Positions 1 to 8,603 of a stretch of 64,000 nucleotides of DNA are shown here, piece by piece. The stretch's first letter is position 1. Every line of letters starts with the position of its first letter. The DNA lies in NCBI GenBank assembly GCA_943788825.1, contig CALSRT010000002.1, positions 372,001 through 436,000 of the forward strand. The letters run 5' to 3'. The position numbers and the translations under genes are program-made. Below the pieces are notes generated by a model. That model was not told the origin of the DNA, did not search any database, and saw only the letters and a list, made by a program, of their open reading frames with translations. The DNA is from UBA4582 sp002389265. Its GTDB lineage: Bacteria; Pseudomonadota; Gammaproteobacteria; Pseudomonadales; Azotimanducaceae.

Positions 1-1
1 T

Positions 2-130
2 TGTACCTTGGCCTGGATTGATCGAGAGCAAGAGCTGATCGGCATCCTGCTGACGCAAGTTAGGCCGTACGGGCATCTGAGTATCCGTCAAGATTTTCAA
101 GTGTTAGTGGCCCAAGCTGTGATGGAATAG
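2..130 (+). CDS. C-terminal end of a serine hydrolase (class C beta-lactamase-like), partial
   Basis: An open frame runs in from the left edge and stops at TAG 128-130, giving 42 residues. The segment TLAWIDREQELIGILLTQ resembles the last strand-helix unit of beta-lactamase/esterase family (PF00144) proteins, where a Trp-Ile-Asp-x-x-x-x-Leu-Ile strand precedes the final helix. The catalytic Ser-x-x-Lys and Tyr-x-Asn motifs would lie outside the window, so substrate and activity cannot be judged. It reads toward edd but is separated from it by about 110 bp that contain the edd promoter. The family call rests on this short tail only. Confidence 0.5.
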   Translation, partial: CTLAWIDREQELIGILLTQVRPYGHLSIRQDFQVLVAQAVME

Positions 131-149
131 CGGATGCTTAGTCACTAAA

Positions 150-164
150 TGTAGTAAAAGAACA
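150..164. promoter_or_regulatory. Degenerate HexR-like site
   Basis: TGTAGTAAAAGAACA fits 13 of 15 positions of the HexR consensus TGTARTWWWAYTACA as I remember it. Its centre is 52 bp upstream of the perfect site at 202-216, about five helical turns, so it could be an auxiliary site. The right half is imperfect, and this is a suggestion only. Confidence 0.3.
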
Positions 165-201
165 CAATTTAAATGCTCGAGCTATAAAATTGGTTGATAT
201 A

Positions 202-216
202 TGTAATATAATTACA
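202..216. promoter_or_regulatory. HexR operator overlapping the edd promoter
   Basis: TGTAATATAATTACA has two perfect 6-bp inverted half sites (TGTAAT/ATTACA) around ATA, and it matches the known gammaproteobacterial HexR consensus TGTARTWWWAYTACA. A consensus -10 hexamer, TATAAT, lies inside it at 207-212, 31 bp before the edd start codon. A bound repressor would therefore cover the promoter. The hexR gene is encoded 5 kb downstream at the end of the same gene block. In characterised species HexR binding is relieved by the Entner-Doudoroff intermediate KDPG. Confidence 0.8.
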
Positions 217-243
217 TTTTAATGAATGCTTAGGAGGGTCAGC

Positions 244-2073
244 ATGAGTCAGTTGAACACTACCGTGGCGGCTGTGACGGCGCGCATCGTCGAGCGCAGT
301 CGTGAGTTGCGGGCAGACTATCTGGCTCAGATCAAGCGCGACCAGCAAGATCAGCCCACCCGTAGCAAGTTGAGTTGTGGCAATCTTGCGCACGGCTTTG
401 CGGCTTGTGGCACTGCGGACAAAGACAGTCTTAAGCTGATGCAGTCAGCCAATATTGCGATTGTTACCGCCTACAACGACATGCTGTCGGCTCACCAACC
501 CTATGCGGATTACCCGGATAAGATTAAACAGGCGCTGCGCGAGATGGGTTGTACCGGTCAGGTTGCCGGCGGCGTGCCCGCCATGTGTGATGGCGTCACG
601 CAGGGCCAGGCTGGAATGGAACTCAGCTTGCTGAGTCGTGATGTGATCGCCCAATGTACGGCGATTGCCTTGTCCCACCAAATGTTTGATGGCGTCCTGG
701 CGCTCGGCATCTGCGACAAGATTGTGCCCGGTTTATTGATGGGGGTGCTGAGTTTTGGCTATCTACCGGCCATGTTTGTGCCGGCTGGTCCCATGCCGTC
801 GGGCCTGCCTAATAAGGAAAAGCAACGTATTCGGCAGCTCTATGCCGAAGGTCAGGTAGACCGAGAAGCGCTGCTGCAGGCAGAATCCGATTCTTACCAT
901 AGCCCCGGCACCTGTACCTTTTATGGAACGGCGAACAGCAATCAAGTGGTGCTTGAGGCTATGGGTCTGCAATTGCCAAGCAGTTCCTTTCTTAACCCTG
1001 ACAGCCCGATGCGCGAACGCCTGACCCGTGAGGCCAGCCATCAGATTGCACGGATTACCGCGCTGGGCACAGACTATCGTCCCGTGGGCGAAATTGTTGA
1101 TGAGCGGGCCATGGTCAATGCCACGGTAGCGCTATTGGCTACCGGTGGCTCTACCAACCACACCATGCACTTAGTCGCCATCGCGCGGGCCGCGGGTATT
1201 ATCATGAACTGGACTGATCTCGCTGACTTGTCAGCGGTGGTGCCAATGCTAGCCAAGGTCTATCCCAACGGCCAGGCAGATGTGAATCATTTTCATGCTG
1301 CTGGAGGTACCGCGGTGCTGTTTCGGCAACTGCTGGAAGGTGGCCTGATGCATGCGAATGCTCGTACTGCCTGGGGAGTCAACTTTGCAGACTTTACCCA
1401 GGAAGCCGTTATGGATATAGCTGGCGACGGCGTGCTTTGGCGCGAGTCACCGTTGCGATCGTTGGACCCAGCGGTGCTGGCGAGCCTCGACTCGCCCTTT
1501 GCCGACGAAGGTGGGTTGCGTCTCTTGCAGGGAAATTTTGGCCGCAGTGTCATGAAGGTCTCTGCTGTCGCACGAGAACACTGGATTGTCGAGGCGCCGG
1601 CAGTGGTTATCGACGACCAAGATCAACTGGCCGGCTTATTTGAGACCGGCAAGCTAAATCGAGATTGTGTGGTGGTGGCCCGTTTTCAGGGGCCCCAGGC
1701 GCTGGGTATGCCAGAGCTACACAAGTTAACTCCGTTTTTGAGTAGCTTGCAGGATAAGGGCTTTCGCGTGGCCCTAGTTACCGACGGCCGCATGTCGGGA
1801 GCCTCGGGCAAGGTGCCGGCAGCGATTCATTTGGTGCCAGAAGCTATGGCCGGTGGCATGTTGGCGAAGATCAACGACGGTGACCTGTTGCGAGTGGATG
1901 CGGTAGCCGGCGAGTTACAGTTTCTCGGTGATCTTCAAGCGCTACAGGCTCGGGTGCCGGCGACCCAACCTGCCGCTGGCCAGCGCGGTTGCGGTCGTGA
2001 GTTGTTTAAAGTGAATCGCCTGGCCATGGGCACCGCTGAGCAAGGCGCCTCATTCTTGTATGGCAATGACTAA
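244..2073 (+). CDS. edd: Phosphogluconate dehydratase (Entner-Doudoroff pathway)
   Basis: Converts 6-phosphogluconate to 2-keto-3-deoxy-6-phosphogluconate in the cytoplasm. The 609-residue protein has the usual Edd length. It carries the IlvD/Edd family signatures: Cys115 in CDGVTQGQ, NATVALLATGGSTNHTMH near residues 292-309, and MSGASGKVPAAIH near 517, consistent with an Fe-S dehydratase. The start is ATG 244, chosen because AGGAGGG (232-238) sits 5 bases upstream; an in-frame ATG at 226 has no such site and would contain the Shine-Dalgarno sequence. It is the first gene of edd-eda-zwf-pgl-hexR and is preceded by a HexR operator, so induction by sugar catabolism is expected. Confidence 0.97.
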   Translation: MSQLNTTVAAVTARIVERSRELRADYLAQIKRDQQDQPTRSKLSCGNLAHGFAACGTADKDSLKLMQSANIAIVTAYNDMLSAHQPYADYPDKIKQALREMGCTGQVAGGVPAMCDGVTQGQAGMELSLLSRDVIAQCTAIALSHQMFDGVLALGICDKIVPGLLMGVLSFGYLPAMFVPAGPMPSGLPNKEKQRIRQLYAEGQVDREALLQAESDSYHSPGTCTFYGTANSNQVVLEAMGLQLPSSSFLNPDSPMRERLTREASHQIARITALGTDYRPVGEIVDERAMVNATVALLATGGSTNHTMHLVAIARAAGIIMNWTDLADLSAVVPMLAKVYPNGQADVNHFHAAGGTAVLFRQLLEGGLMHANARTAWGVNFADFTQEAVMDIAGDGVLWRESPLRSLDPAVLASLDSPFADEGGLRLLQGNFGRSVMKVSAVAREHWIVEAPAVVIDDQDQLAGLFETGKLNRDCVVVARFQGPQALGMPELHKLTPFLSSLQDKGFRVALVTDGRMSGASGKVPAAIHLVPEAMAGGMLAKINDGDLLRVDAVAGELQFLGDLQALQARVPATQPAAGQRGCGRELFKVNRLAMGTAEQGASFLYGND

Positions 2074-2192
2074 GAAAATGACTGGCGGGTTGGTGGTTCA
2101 ATGATTCTGGGCGGATTGCGCGAACGCTGAATACCGCAAGCAACGCAGCACCGAAGACAATACGGAACTGTAGACATTCAATGGAGGCGCCT

Positions 2193-2816
2193 GTGCGCAA
2201 ATTGTTAGTGGGGACCGCGGTGATTCCCGTCATTACCCTAGATCGAGTGGAAGACGCCGTGCCGATTGCGCGGGCGCTGGCGGCAGGGGGTTTACGCGTG
2301 CTGGAAGTGACCCTGCGCACAGCGGCCGCACGTGCCGGAATACAGCGGATAGTGGCCGAGGTGCAGGGTGTCATCGTCGGCACAGGAACGGTCTGTACGC
2401 CAGAGCAGGTGCAGCTATCCTGTGACCTGGGCTGTCAGTTTATGATCTCGCCAGGTTCGACAGAAAGACTGCTGGCTGCGGCTGCCCAGGCACCCATTCC
2501 GCTCATGCCAGGGGTTGCCAGTGTCAGTGAAATGATGCGCTGCATGGAGTTAGGCTATGAAGATTTCAAATTTTTCCCTGCCGAGGCTTCTGGCGGCGCG
2601 GCAAAAATTAAAGCCATCGCCGGCCCTTTCGCTGATGCTCGATTTTGTCCCACCGGTGGTATTGGCCTGGCAAATGCGCTGGACTACCTGAGGTTGCCGA
2701 ATGTGTTATGTGTCGGTGGGTCCTGGGTTCTGCCCGCCAACCTGATTGCGGAGCAACGCTGGGCCGACATTGAGCGTCTGGCTCGAGAAACCGTTGAGTT
2801 TTGTGCGAGCCGCTGA
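2193..2816 (+). CDS. eda: KDPG aldolase (2-keto-3-deoxy-6-phosphogluconate aldolase)
   Basis: Class I aldolase that splits KDPG into pyruvate and glyceraldehyde 3-phosphate, the step after Edd. Family marks are VIPVITL at the N-terminus, LEVTLRT, the GTGTV strand, FMISPG and the Schiff-base lysine segment YEDFKFFPAE. The start is a choice: ATG 2181 has no ribosome site, while GTG 2193, in the same frame, has GGAGG (2183-2187) five bases before it, so GTG is preferred (207 residues; 211 with the ATG). It lies 119 bp after edd and about 110 bp before zwf, all on one strand, and is probably co-transcribed from the HexR-controlled promoter. Confidence 0.95.
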   Translation: MRKLLVGTAVIPVITLDRVEDAVPIARALAAGGLRVLEVTLRTAAARAGIQRIVAEVQGVIVGTGTVCTPEQVQLSCDLGCQFMISPGSTERLLAAAAQAPIPLMPGVASVSEMMRCMELGYEDFKFFPAEASGGAAKIKAIAGPFADARFCPTGGIGLANALDYLRLPNVLCVGGSWVLPANLIAEQRWADIERLARETVEFCASR

Positions 2817-2882
2817 CAATGGTGAGGATGTAGACCATTGCAGTGCTGACTTAAGTCCTGATTGAACTTGTTAGGGCCGGGT

Positions 2883-2927
2883 TTTTTAGAATCACGCTTT
2901 TTAGAATAACGCTTCGTAGGATTGAGC
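2883..2927 (+). repeat. Three 15-bp tandem repeats directly before zwf
   Basis: Units are TTTTTAGAATCACGC, TTTTTAGAATAACGC and the decayed TTCGTAGGATTGAGC; the zwf ATG follows at once. The third unit supplies the weak ribosome site (GTAGG), so copy number or decay of this repeat could alter zwf translation. Confidence 0.75.
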
Positions 2928-4400
2928 ATGAGCAGTAAAAATGATTTGGTAATATTTGGCGCTTTGGGCGACCTGTCTAATCGTAAGTTGTTCCCGGCGT
3001 TATACCAACTAGACCGAGCCGGCCTGTTGGATGACAGCGTTCGAATAGCAGCGCTAGCCAGGGATGATGTCAGTACACCGGTCTTCATTGAGCAGTTGCA
3101 GGTTGTGCTTGCCCAAGCTTTTGGTGAGACGACCTTTGGTGAGACGACCTTGGACAAGACGATCTGGCGACGTTTCAGCCTTCGGCTGCACTACATCAAA
3201 ATTGATTTTTCCCAGAAGAAACAATTCCTGGTGCTCAAGCAATGGTTACTCGCCGAACGCACCGCCATCTACTACCTGGCGACACCGCCGAGTCTGTTTA
3301 GTCCCATCTCCAAGCATCTAAACGCGGCGGGTTGTGTGGCGGCGGATTCCCGCATCGTGCTCGAAAAGCCGATTGGCCACGACCTGAAAAGTTCACAAGA
3401 CGTCAACAGCGCCGTGGCCGATTGTTTTGACGAACGCAATATCTACCGCATTGATCACTACTTGGGTAAAGAAACTGTACAGAACCTGCTGGCACTGCGG
3501 TTTGCGAATCGTATGATCAACTCTCAGTGGGACAACAGCTGCATTGATCATATCCAGATTACGGCAGCAGAAACCGTCGGTATTGAGGGGCGTTGGGGTT
3601 ATTACGATAATGTCGGCCAGCTACGGGATATGATTCAGAACCATCTGCTACAACTGTTGTGTATGGTGGCGATGGAGCCGCCCAACTCACTACAGGCCGA
3701 TGAAATCAGGGCTGAGAAAGTCAAAATTCTACGGGCCTTGAGCCCGATCACTGTTGACACTGTCGCTGACCAAGCTGTCCGTGGCCAGTACACGGCCGGC
3801 TGGATTAACGGCAAACCAGTAGTGGGTTACATGGAGGAGGAAGGCAGTGAGCGTGAGAGCAGTGACACTGAAACCTTCGTTGCCCTGAAAACTTACATCG
3901 ATAACTGGCGCTGGGCCGGCGTACCTTTTTACCTGCGAACGGGAAAGCGTATGAACGGCAAAGTCACTGAGGTTGTCATCACGTATAAAGACCATCCTCA
4001 CGCCATATTTCCTGACAGTAACCACGGCGCCCATAATCGATTGATCATTCGCTTGCAACCTAACGAGGGTATTGAGCTGGAGATGGTGTCGAAGAAGCAA
4101 AGCCTGAAAGAGCGTATGAGTTTGGAAAAACGTACCCTGAATCTGGACTTTTTTGATTCGTCAGGAGAGTCAAGAATTGCTGATGCCTATGAGCGCCTGT
4201 TTCTTGAGGTGATGAAAGGCGATCAGTGGTTGTTTGTCAGCCGTGATGAAATAGAAGCCTCGTGGCATTGGTGCGATACGCTGCTGGACGCCTGGCATAA
4301 AAAGGGCCTGGGTGTGAAAGGCTACAGTGCCGGTTCCTGGGGGCCATCAAAAGCTGAAATGCTGATCGAGAAGGACCAGCGTAGCTGGCATGAGTCCTGA
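2928..4400 (+). CDS. zwf: Glucose-6-phosphate 1-dehydrogenase
   Basis: Oxidises glucose 6-phosphate to 6-phosphoglucono-lactone with NAD(P)+, feeding 6-phosphogluconate to Edd. The 490-residue protein has the nucleotide-binding GALGDLSNRKLFPALY near the N-terminus and the substrate-binding RIDHYLGKE at residues 174-182. ATG 2928 is preferred over TTG 2922, with GTAGG seven bases upstream. Bases 3120-3164 carry a 15-bp in-frame tandem repeat that encodes FGETT twice and a decayed LDKTI copy in a surface-like segment between the Rossmann fold elements. The stop codon overlaps the pgl start (TGATG), so translation is probably coupled. Confidence 0.97.
   Translation: MSSKNDLVIFGALGDLSNRKLFPALYQLDRAGLLDDSVRIAALARDDVSTPVFIEQLQVVLAQAFGETTFGETTLDKTIWRRFSLRLHYIKIDFSQKKQFLVLKQWLLAERTAIYYLATPPSLFSPISKHLNAAGCVAADSRIVLEKPIGHDLKSSQDVNSAVADCFDERNIYRIDHYLGKETVQNLLALRFANRMINSQWDNSCIDHIQITAAETVGIEGRWGYYDNVGQLRDMIQNHLLQLLCMVAMEPPNSLQADEIRAEKVKILRALSPITVDTVADQAVRGQYTAGWINGKPVVGYMEEEGSERESSDTETFVALKTYIDNWRWAGVPFYLRTGKRMNGKVTEVVITYKDHPHAIFPDSNHGAHNRLIIRLQPNEGIELEMVSKKQSLKERMSLEKRTLNLDFFDSSGESRIADAYERLFLEVMKGDQWLFVSRDEIEASWHWCDTLLDAWHKKGLGVKGYSAGSWGPSKAEMLIEKDQRSWHES
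3120..3164 (+). repeat. 15-bp tandem repeat inside zwf
   Basis: Two identical units TTTGGTGAGACGACC (3120-3134, 3135-3149) are followed by a diverged third (3150-3164). The period keeps the reading frame and inserts a repeated pentapeptide FGETT. The identity of the first two units points to a recent duplication. Confidence 0.85.
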
Positions 4401-5104
4401 TGCGAGACCAACGTGAATTTGCGAGTGTCGAGTTATTGAATGAGGCGCTGGTGGCGGATGTTGCAGCTACCCTGGCAGCGGACCTCAAACAGCAGGGTAG
4501 CGCTATACTTGTGGTGTCCGGTGGTCGAACGCCCCTGGGTTTTATGCAGTTGTTATCCCGTCAGTCACTAGCCTGGTCGAAAGTAACAGTGACGCTGGCT
4601 GACGAGCGCTGGGTTGATGCTGACGACGCTGACAGTAATGAAAAGCTGGTGCGGGATAACTTGCTGGTGAACGCGGCCAGCGCCGCCAATTTTGTTGGTC
4701 TCAAAAATGCCGCGCTCACTGCGGCTGAGGGTGAGACGGTAGCGAGCGAATTGCTGGGCAGTCTTGGGAAATTTTCGGTAGTGATTCTCGGTATGGGTGA
4801 GGATGGTCATACGGCATCGCTGTTCCCGGGCGCAGCGAATTTGGCGCGCGGACTTGAGCTGAATTCTGGTCAGGCCTGCATCGCGATGACGCCTTTGCAC
4901 GCCCCACATGAACGCATGAGCCTGACTTTGACGCGCTTACTCGCTAGCCGCCGTATTATTTTACACCTGTGTGGTGAGAAAAAACGTCGTGTGCTGGCTG
5001 CCGCGCTTGCCGGTGACGATGTTCAAGCGCTGCCAGTGCGGGCGATTCTGCGCCAAGAGCAAACGCCGGTGAGTATCTATTTCACACCCGACTTGCGCAA
5101 TTGA
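4400..5104 (+). CDS. pgl: 6-phosphogluconolactonase (DevB type)
   Basis: Hydrolyses 6-phosphoglucono-1,5-lactone to 6-phosphogluconate, linking Zwf to Edd. The 234-residue protein belongs to the sugar-phosphate-binding NagB/DevB family. It shows VVSGGRTPLGF near residue 37, the ADERWV strand, and the diagnostic GMGEDGHTASLFPG near 131-144. It starts at the ATG that shares one base with the zwf stop. A strong purine-rich AAAGGAGGAAG follows the gene at 5118-5128, but the next clear gene, hexR, begins at 5194. Confidence 0.94.
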   Translation: MRDQREFASVELLNEALVADVAATLAADLKQQGSAILVVSGGRTPLGFMQLLSRQSLAWSKVTVTLADERWVDADDADSNEKLVRDNLLVNAASAANFVGLKNAALTAAEGETVASELLGSLGKFSVVILGMGEDGHTASLFPGAANLARGLELNSGQACIAMTPLHAPHERMSLTLTRLLASRRIILHLCGEKKRRVLAAALAGDDVQALPVRAILRQEQTPVSIYFTPDLRN

Positions 5105-5193
5105 ATGTCAGGGCGTTAAAGGAGGAAGTACCTAAAATGTTTGGCTTGTTTCTCAGAATACATAAATTGAGTTCGTAATGAGGGTGAAATAAG

Positions 5194-6105
5194 GTGCACG
5201 AGCAAAATCTTATTAATGTCATCACAGATGCCATGCCAGACTTAAATAAGTCGGAGCGCAAAGTGGCGACGGCTATTCTGGCAGATCCTGATCGTGCGAC
5301 CCGCTCCAGTATCGCGGCTTTGGCCGCCCTGGCAGCGGTGAGTGAACCCAGCGTCAATCGTTTCTGTAAACGTTTTAAGGCGAAAGGATTTCCTGACTTT
5401 AAGCTGCGGTTGGCGAAGTCTCTGGTGTCGGGGGTGCGGTTTATGAACCGCAATGTTGATCCAGGCGATGAAGTCGACAGCTACACACCGAAAATATTCG
5501 ACAGTACTATTAACCAGCTGGCAAAGGCCAGAGACAAGATCAGCCACTCGCGCATCAACCAAGTGGTGGATGAGCTCATTCAGGCTCGAAGGATCTATTT
5601 TTTTGGTCTGGGTGCGTCAGGGTCAGTGGCCCGGGATGCTGAACATAAGTTCTTCCGCTTTAATATCCCCGTAGCCTTTCACGATGATGTGTTGATGCAG
5701 CGCATGCTGGCGTCCACGGGCGCCACGGGCGATGTGTTTTTTTGTATCTCGCATACGGGCCGCACTAAAGAAATCGTTGATGTTGCGACGTTAGCGCGCA
5801 GTTGCGGTTCGACGGTGATTGGCCTGACAGTGCCCGGTTCGCCGTTGGCGAAGGCCTGCACCTTAACCTTAGAGGTCGATGTAGCCGAGAACACTGATGA
5901 ATACATGCCCATGGCTTCACGCTTGGTGCACCTGGTTATTCTGGATGTTCTAGCCACTGGGGTGACCCTGCGCCGAGGACCCGAGTTGTTGTTGCATCTC
6001 GAAAAGATTAAACACAGCCTGCAACCTACACGTTTTTCGAATAAGGGTGCGAACCAGGGTGCGCGTGAGGTTGCAAGCGAACGTGCGAACGAGGACGTCG
6101 ATTAA
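5194..6105 (+). CDS. hexR: HexR, RpiR-family repressor of sugar catabolism
   Basis: DNA-binding regulator of glucose catabolism. An N-terminal RpiR helix-turn-helix (about residues 1-75, with LNKSERKVA and VSEPSVNRFCKRF) is followed by a SIS phosphosugar-binding domain (about 120-260, with FFGLGASGSVARDAEHKFFR and ISHTGRTKE). It starts at GTG 5194 with GAGGG nine bases upstream; HexR proteins usually begin close to this point. The last 20 or so residues are low-complexity (NKGANQGAREVASERANED), encoded by a repeated GTGCGAAC-like sequence, and probably lie outside the SIS fold. The likely target is the site at 202-216 before edd; no comparable site was seen upstream of hexR itself. Confidence 0.93.
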   Translation: MHEQNLINVITDAMPDLNKSERKVATAILADPDRATRSSIAALAALAAVSEPSVNRFCKRFKAKGFPDFKLRLAKSLVSGVRFMNRNVDPGDEVDSYTPKIFDSTINQLAKARDKISHSRINQVVDELIQARRIYFFGLGASGSVARDAEHKFFRFNIPVAFHDDVLMQRMLASTGATGDVFFCISHTGRTKEIVDVATLARSCGSTVIGLTVPGSPLAKACTLTLEVDVAENTDEYMPMASRLVHLVILDVLATGVTLRRGPELLLHLEKIKHSLQPTRFSNKGANQGAREVASERANEDVD

Positions 6106-6555
6106 GCCCATGAGAGTCGATGCTAACCAATCCCGATTCGGCAAATTTTCCCTGGGGCAGTCATGCCGGTGGCTTGATTAGGGGTTTGGTTTTTCCTATG
6201 CTCCACCTAAACAAGACTTGGCTTACGCGTCGATCATCGAATCAAGCGGCCATCATGGCTTAAAAATTTATGAGCTTGCTGCCCTCATCGACGAACTGAA
6301 AGGTGACGATGTTCATTGCGCAATCGCACAGCAGCGCCTTTGGGCGATTGTTGCTGCCAGCGCTGGCCAAGCACCAATGCTTACCGGTGAAGCGATTAAT
6401 ACGCACAGGTTTCTTGTCGAACACGATCTGGTTGCAACGCTCGAGGACTAAAAAGCGCGAGGAATAAAAAGTTTAAGCAGTCATAAAAGTGAAAAAACCA
6501 ATCAAAAAATTATAAAATCGAATCGAGCAAGAGACATAACGCGGTGGATACAGCC
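6106..6555. other. Mostly uncharacterised spacer after hexR
   Basis: About 450 bp between hexR and the aldo/keto reductase. Apart from the doubtful small frame at 6218-6451 I see no gene, hairpin or operator. The last 90 bp are AT-rich (AAAAAGTTTAAGC, AAAAATTATAAAATCG) and probably hold the promoter of the reductase. Confidence 0.4.
6218..6451 (+). CDS. Doubtful small open frame, unknown
   Basis: A 77-residue frame starting at TTG, open back to 6182, with no clear ribosome site. The product is slightly acidic, lacks membrane segments and resembles nothing I recognise; a soluble helical protein is possible (IYELAALIDELKGDD). Amino-acid composition looks natural rather than shadow-like, since no gene is annotated on the other strand here. 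It could be a real small gene or the tail of a decayed one. Low confidence. Confidence 0.25.
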   Translation: MAYASIIESSGHHGLKIYELAALIDELKGDDVHCAIAQQRLWAIVAASAGQAPMLTGEAINTHRFLVEHDLVATLED

Positions 6556-7536
6556 ATGAATGAAGCAGTTATTAACGTCGACGAAAGTCAAATGCCCGCG
6601 GTGGGTCTGGGGCTCTGGAAGCTCGACAAAAGTGGTTGTGCCGATGTCGTCCGAAACGCCATTGAGATTGGCTACCGACATTTAGATAGCGCGGCTGACT
6701 ATGGTAACGAAGAGGAAGTGGGTGCCGGTATTCAACAGGCATTAGCCGACGGCTTGTGTAAACGGGAAGACCTGTGGATCACATCGAAACTGTGGAATAC
6801 CTTTCATCGACCGGAACACGTGCGCGAAGCCTGCGAGAAAACACTGGCAGATCTCGCTGTCGACTATCTCGATCTCTATCTGATTCATTTCCCTATCTCA
6901 CTAAAGTATGTCGGCATCGAGACACGCTACCCACCGGAATGGATTGCAAACCCAGACGCAGCCAACCCTGTCATGGAAATCGACCCTGTACCACTGGCCG
7001 ACACCTGGCGCGCAATGGAAGCACTTGTCGCCGATGGGTTAGTAAAGCAGATTGGTATCTGCAATTACACAACCGGCTTGCTCCATGATCTGATGGCGTA
7101 CGCGAAGATCAAACCTGCCATGCTGCAAATCGAATCGCACCCCTATCTGACTCAGGAGGCCTTGATACGTACCGCAAATAATTACGGCATTGCGGTCACC
7201 GCCTTTTCGCCGCTGGCAGCGCTGTCATATGTCGAATTAGACATGGCAACGACGTCAGATACCGTCTTGTCGCAAGCCGTTGTGCTTGCCGCAGCCAAAC
7301 GGGTTGATCGATCACCGGCGCAGGTTGTGCTGCGCTGGGGTATACAGCGCGGTATAGCCATCATTCCAAAATCGAGCAAGCTCGAGCGTCTGAAAGAGAA
7401 CCTGGCATTGTTTGATTTTGAGTTAAACAATGATGAAATGGCGGCAATATCCGCATTGAACGCCAACCGTCGCTTCAATGATCCCGGTGCATTCTGCGAA
7501 GGCGCATTCAATACATTCCACGCTATTTACGACTAG
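6556..7536 (+). CDS. Aldo/keto reductase (xylose reductase-like)
   Basis: NAD(P)H-dependent carbonyl reductase with a TIM-barrel fold. With the start at ATG 6556 the catalytic tetrad is Asp44 (HLDSA), Tyr49 (ADYGNE), Lys78 (TSKLWN) and His111 (LIHFP), and the cofactor loop IPKSS is present. An in-frame GTG at 6544 would add four residues; GGTGG upstream of the ATG makes 6556 a little more likely. The insert after LIHFPISLKY, with PPEW and a long loop before ADTW, is typical of the AKR2 xylose/aldose reductase branch. It stands alone, facing the nitroreductase; the physiological substrate is unknown. Confidence 0.9.
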   Translation: MNEAVINVDESQMPAVGLGLWKLDKSGCADVVRNAIEIGYRHLDSAADYGNEEEVGAGIQQALADGLCKREDLWITSKLWNTFHRPEHVREACEKTLADLAVDYLDLYLIHFPISLKYVGIETRYPPEWIANPDAANPVMEIDPVPLADTWRAMEALVADGLVKQIGICNYTTGLLHDLMAYAKIKPAMLQIESHPYLTQEALIRTANNYGIAVTAFSPLAALSYVELDMATTSDTVLSQAVVLAAAKRVDRSPAQVVLRWGIQRGIAIIPKSSKLERLKENLALFDFELNNDEMAAISALNANRRFNDPGAFCEGAFNTFHAIYD

Positions 7537-7653
7537 CGTGTTCGATGTTGTCATTCATCGTTGAGCAGAAGCGCCACTGTGAAGCAAATAATGGGGAACC
7601 GGCAGAAAAAGGTGCTCAATTCTTCCGGTCCGCCCTGTCTGCTATCGACCCAA

Positions 7654-8331
7654 TCAGTCATCAAAGCCCAGAAAGGTCGCCGCTTCTTCAACGCTCTTGC
7701 GTTCTGAGACGACGGCGTTGGCAGGAAAATTCTCATCTGGCCAGCCCAGCGCCACTGCCTTCATGATCACTTGGTCATCAGCAATACCCGCATGCTCGCG
7801 CACTACCGGCGACTGCATAATGCCCTGGCTGTTGATCACTGCGCCCAAGCCACGGGACCAGGCGGCATTGACCAGCGCGGTGGTGACGGCGCCACAGTCA
7901 AAAGCCGTGTCATCGCTGTCTGCCAGCACGCGGTCATAAGTAATGATGACACAAACCGGCGCGTCAAACTGGCGGAAGCCGCGCAGCACCCAATCTTGGC
8001 GTCCTTCTTTATCGTCACGTTCGATGCCCATGGCACCAAACAATTGCTTGGCGACGCCAACCTGACGGTCGCGATGTTGCCCAGTAAAGGCCTCGCCGAT
8101 ACGAAATTCACGGGAATGCGGCACGCCCGCTAAATTACGCTCCACATTGCCGGCGCGAATATGTTGCAAGGGTTCGCCAGAGACAACAGTAAAATTCCAC
8201 GGCTGCGTGTTCATTGATGAGGGGGAACGCATTGCCAGTGCCAGGACTTCTTTAATCAGTGCTTTCGGCACCGGGTCGGGCTTGTAGCCTCGAATGCTGC
8301 GGCGACCGAGGAAAACATCATCAAATTGCAC
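7654..8331 (-). CDS. Nitroreductase-family protein
   Basis: Flavin-dependent NAD(P)H oxidoreductase of the nitroreductase fold, 225 residues. N-terminal RRSIRGYKPDPVP and SPSSMNTQPWNF are the FMN-binding signature, and LGWPDENFPAN near the C-terminus is the second typical strand-loop. It starts at GTG 8331 with AAGGAG seven bases upstream. Nitroreductases reduce nitro groups, quinones or enones; the sequence does not tell which. It is convergent with the aldo/keto reductase and preceded by 270 bp of spacer without a recognisable gene. Confidence 0.92.
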   Translation of the reverse strand: MQFDDVFLGRRSIRGYKPDPVPKALIKEVLALAMRSPSSMNTQPWNFTVVSGEPLQHIRAGNVERNLAGVPHSREFRIGEAFTGQHRDRQVGVAKQLFGAMGIERDDKEGRQDWVLRGFRQFDAPVCVIITYDRVLADSDDTAFDCGAVTTALVNAAWSRGLGAVINSQGIMQSPVVREHAGIADDQVIMKAVALGWPDENFPANAVVSERKSVEEAATFLGFDD

Positions 8332-8603
8332 TTTAAATCTCCTTGTGTGAATGCCTGACTAGTGTACGTTATTGCCAGGCCAAAATAATTGAATAATTTA
8401 TCCGATCCATTGACGAAGAGTATGGCTTTTGACCCTTGGCTTTTTTGCATGGGCTTATCGCATCTCTATCTTGAGCATAGCAGTTCAAGCGGGAGTTAAC
8501 GGCGCGCGTTCACGGGCGGTGGGCCGCACTCAAGAAACAGTAGGTGTCGCTGAATAAGGGTGAAATCGCACATCGACGGTGATTGGCCTAGCCCCATGGC
8601 CGC

